Shown here: piece by piece, positions 63,554-64,000 of the stretch
How the letters are laid out: every line of letters starts with the position of its first letter
How positions within the stretch are numbered: the first letter of the stretch is position 1
NCBI GenBank assembly: GCA_922989275.2
Contig: OV277864.1
Coordinates: 74,094,158-74,158,157 of the forward strand
Direction of reading: 5' to 3'
Length of the DNA: 64,000 nucleotides
DNA from: Gari tellinella
Lineage: Eukaryota > Mollusca > Bivalvia > Cardiida > Psammobiidae
Made by a program: the position numbers and the translations under genes
Notes under the pieces: model-generated
Databases searched by the model: none
Told to the model about the DNA's origin: nothing
Seen by the model: only the letters and a program-made list of their open reading frames with translations

Positions 63554-63789
63554 CTGTAAAAACAAGATTATATCATTGATGAGACTTGAGATAAAGCTGT
63601 GTTTGTAAGACAAAACGGATGCCCCCCTAGCTGTATGAACCATATATAATGTATGTGAATAATTACTGTAGCTTGAAACCAGAAGTTAGACAAAGTATGT
63701 ACTGTATATGTGGATGGACAAATGAATGGAAGAATGAACAGAAATACAGATACATGTATGAGCAAAACAGTATACCTCCCAACTGACTG

Positions 63790-64000
63790 TAAAACAAGAG
63801 CATGCATTAGGTTGCCAACGCTTGTCTGTTTTTGAAGATCAGTGAAAAATGCAATAAGATTAGTTCAAGGGCAAGGTCAATTGGTGAACTATTCTGGTAT
63901 GTCTAGATTGGACTTGTCAAGATGAAACTGCATACCATTATAGTAGAAAAATTCAAGAAGTTACGGCCCCTTGAATACAGTAAAATTTAGTCAAAGGTCA
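63790..64000. repeat. Dispersed repeat family H
   Basis: CTGTTTTTGAAGATCAGTG, GGTCAATTGGTGAACTATTC and GGACTTGTCAAGATGAAAC match 4510-4800. It is cut by the window end. Confidence 0.5.

Noticed and set aside
63451..63553. ATG at the start of exon 1 as the gene start
   Set aside because: An acceptor immediately precedes it, no signal peptide follows, and the sequence matches the closing strands of other repeats.
282..63553. Silk, collagen or elastin-like protein
   Set aside because: There are no G-P-P triplets, poly-alanine blocks or VPGVG repeats. Glycine runs alternate with hydrophobic strand motifs instead.
282..63553. Bacterial contamination, because the protein style resembles bacterial surface proteins
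   Set aside because: The frame is interrupted by 51 GT-AG introns full of animal-type transposons and SINEs.

Overview
The window looks like part of a bivalve mollusc nuclear genome. The evidence is GT-AG introns, AT-rich intergenic-like sequence, tRNA-derived SINEs, many short hairpin transposons, and the GACCTAGTTTTTGACC-type satellite repeats that I associate with clams and oysters. The species assignment is inference.

One gene fills the window. It lies on the minus strand and runs from about 63553 down to 282. I could place 52 exons totalling 16,758 nt, which is exactly 5,586 codons. All 51 junctions keep the frame (24 phase-1, 20 phase-0, 7 phase-2 introns) and no stop codon interrupts them. 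Neither the start codon nor the stop codon is in the window, so the protein is larger still. It is built from about 14 repeats of roughly 400 residues. Each repeat has a glycine-rich half and a beta-strand-rich half. The glycine-rich half has signatures such as YGSLYxP, GGGxIxL, DGxIxAxGG, GGGGSGGSIxIxT, LxGxGxISAxGG, GGGAGGRIAIY, FxGxYxAYGG and AGTVYL. The other half has LxIDN, FDEVxIxNxAxL, GDGTGxLxI, LPxxV, GxLSGVTDLxI and xLxADxLxIxA. The pattern resembles a parallel beta-helix or haemagglutinin-like surface protein, but I do not recognise a named family.

Exon layout is uneven. Most repeats are spread over five or six small exons separated by transposon-filled introns. Around 11.3-14.3 kb, 21.4-23.8 kb and 25.3-26.6 kb, one to two and a half repeats sit in single uninterrupted exons of 3,027, 2,403 and 1,246 nt. 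Six exons (near 9.4, 15.9, 35.0, 42.9, 47.1 and 62.2 kb) carry local tandem duplications that span a splice site. One is seven copies at an exact 134-bp period and one is four copies at an exact 113-bp period.

The introns are packed with mobile DNA. They hold several families of 200-400 bp hairpin elements bounded by TTAA plus CCC or CTC ends, and a 1.8-kb foldback element with a perfect 8-bp target duplication. They also hold pogo-like and piggyBac-like non-autonomous elements and an element whose ends are repeats of GTTTCGCTAC. Further elements are one with GTACATTGTT arrays next to a 20-base G run, a satellite-bearing element of 11 units, two SINE copies, and a degenerate hammerhead-ribozyme-like motif. 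I found no convincing second protein-coding gene on either strand.
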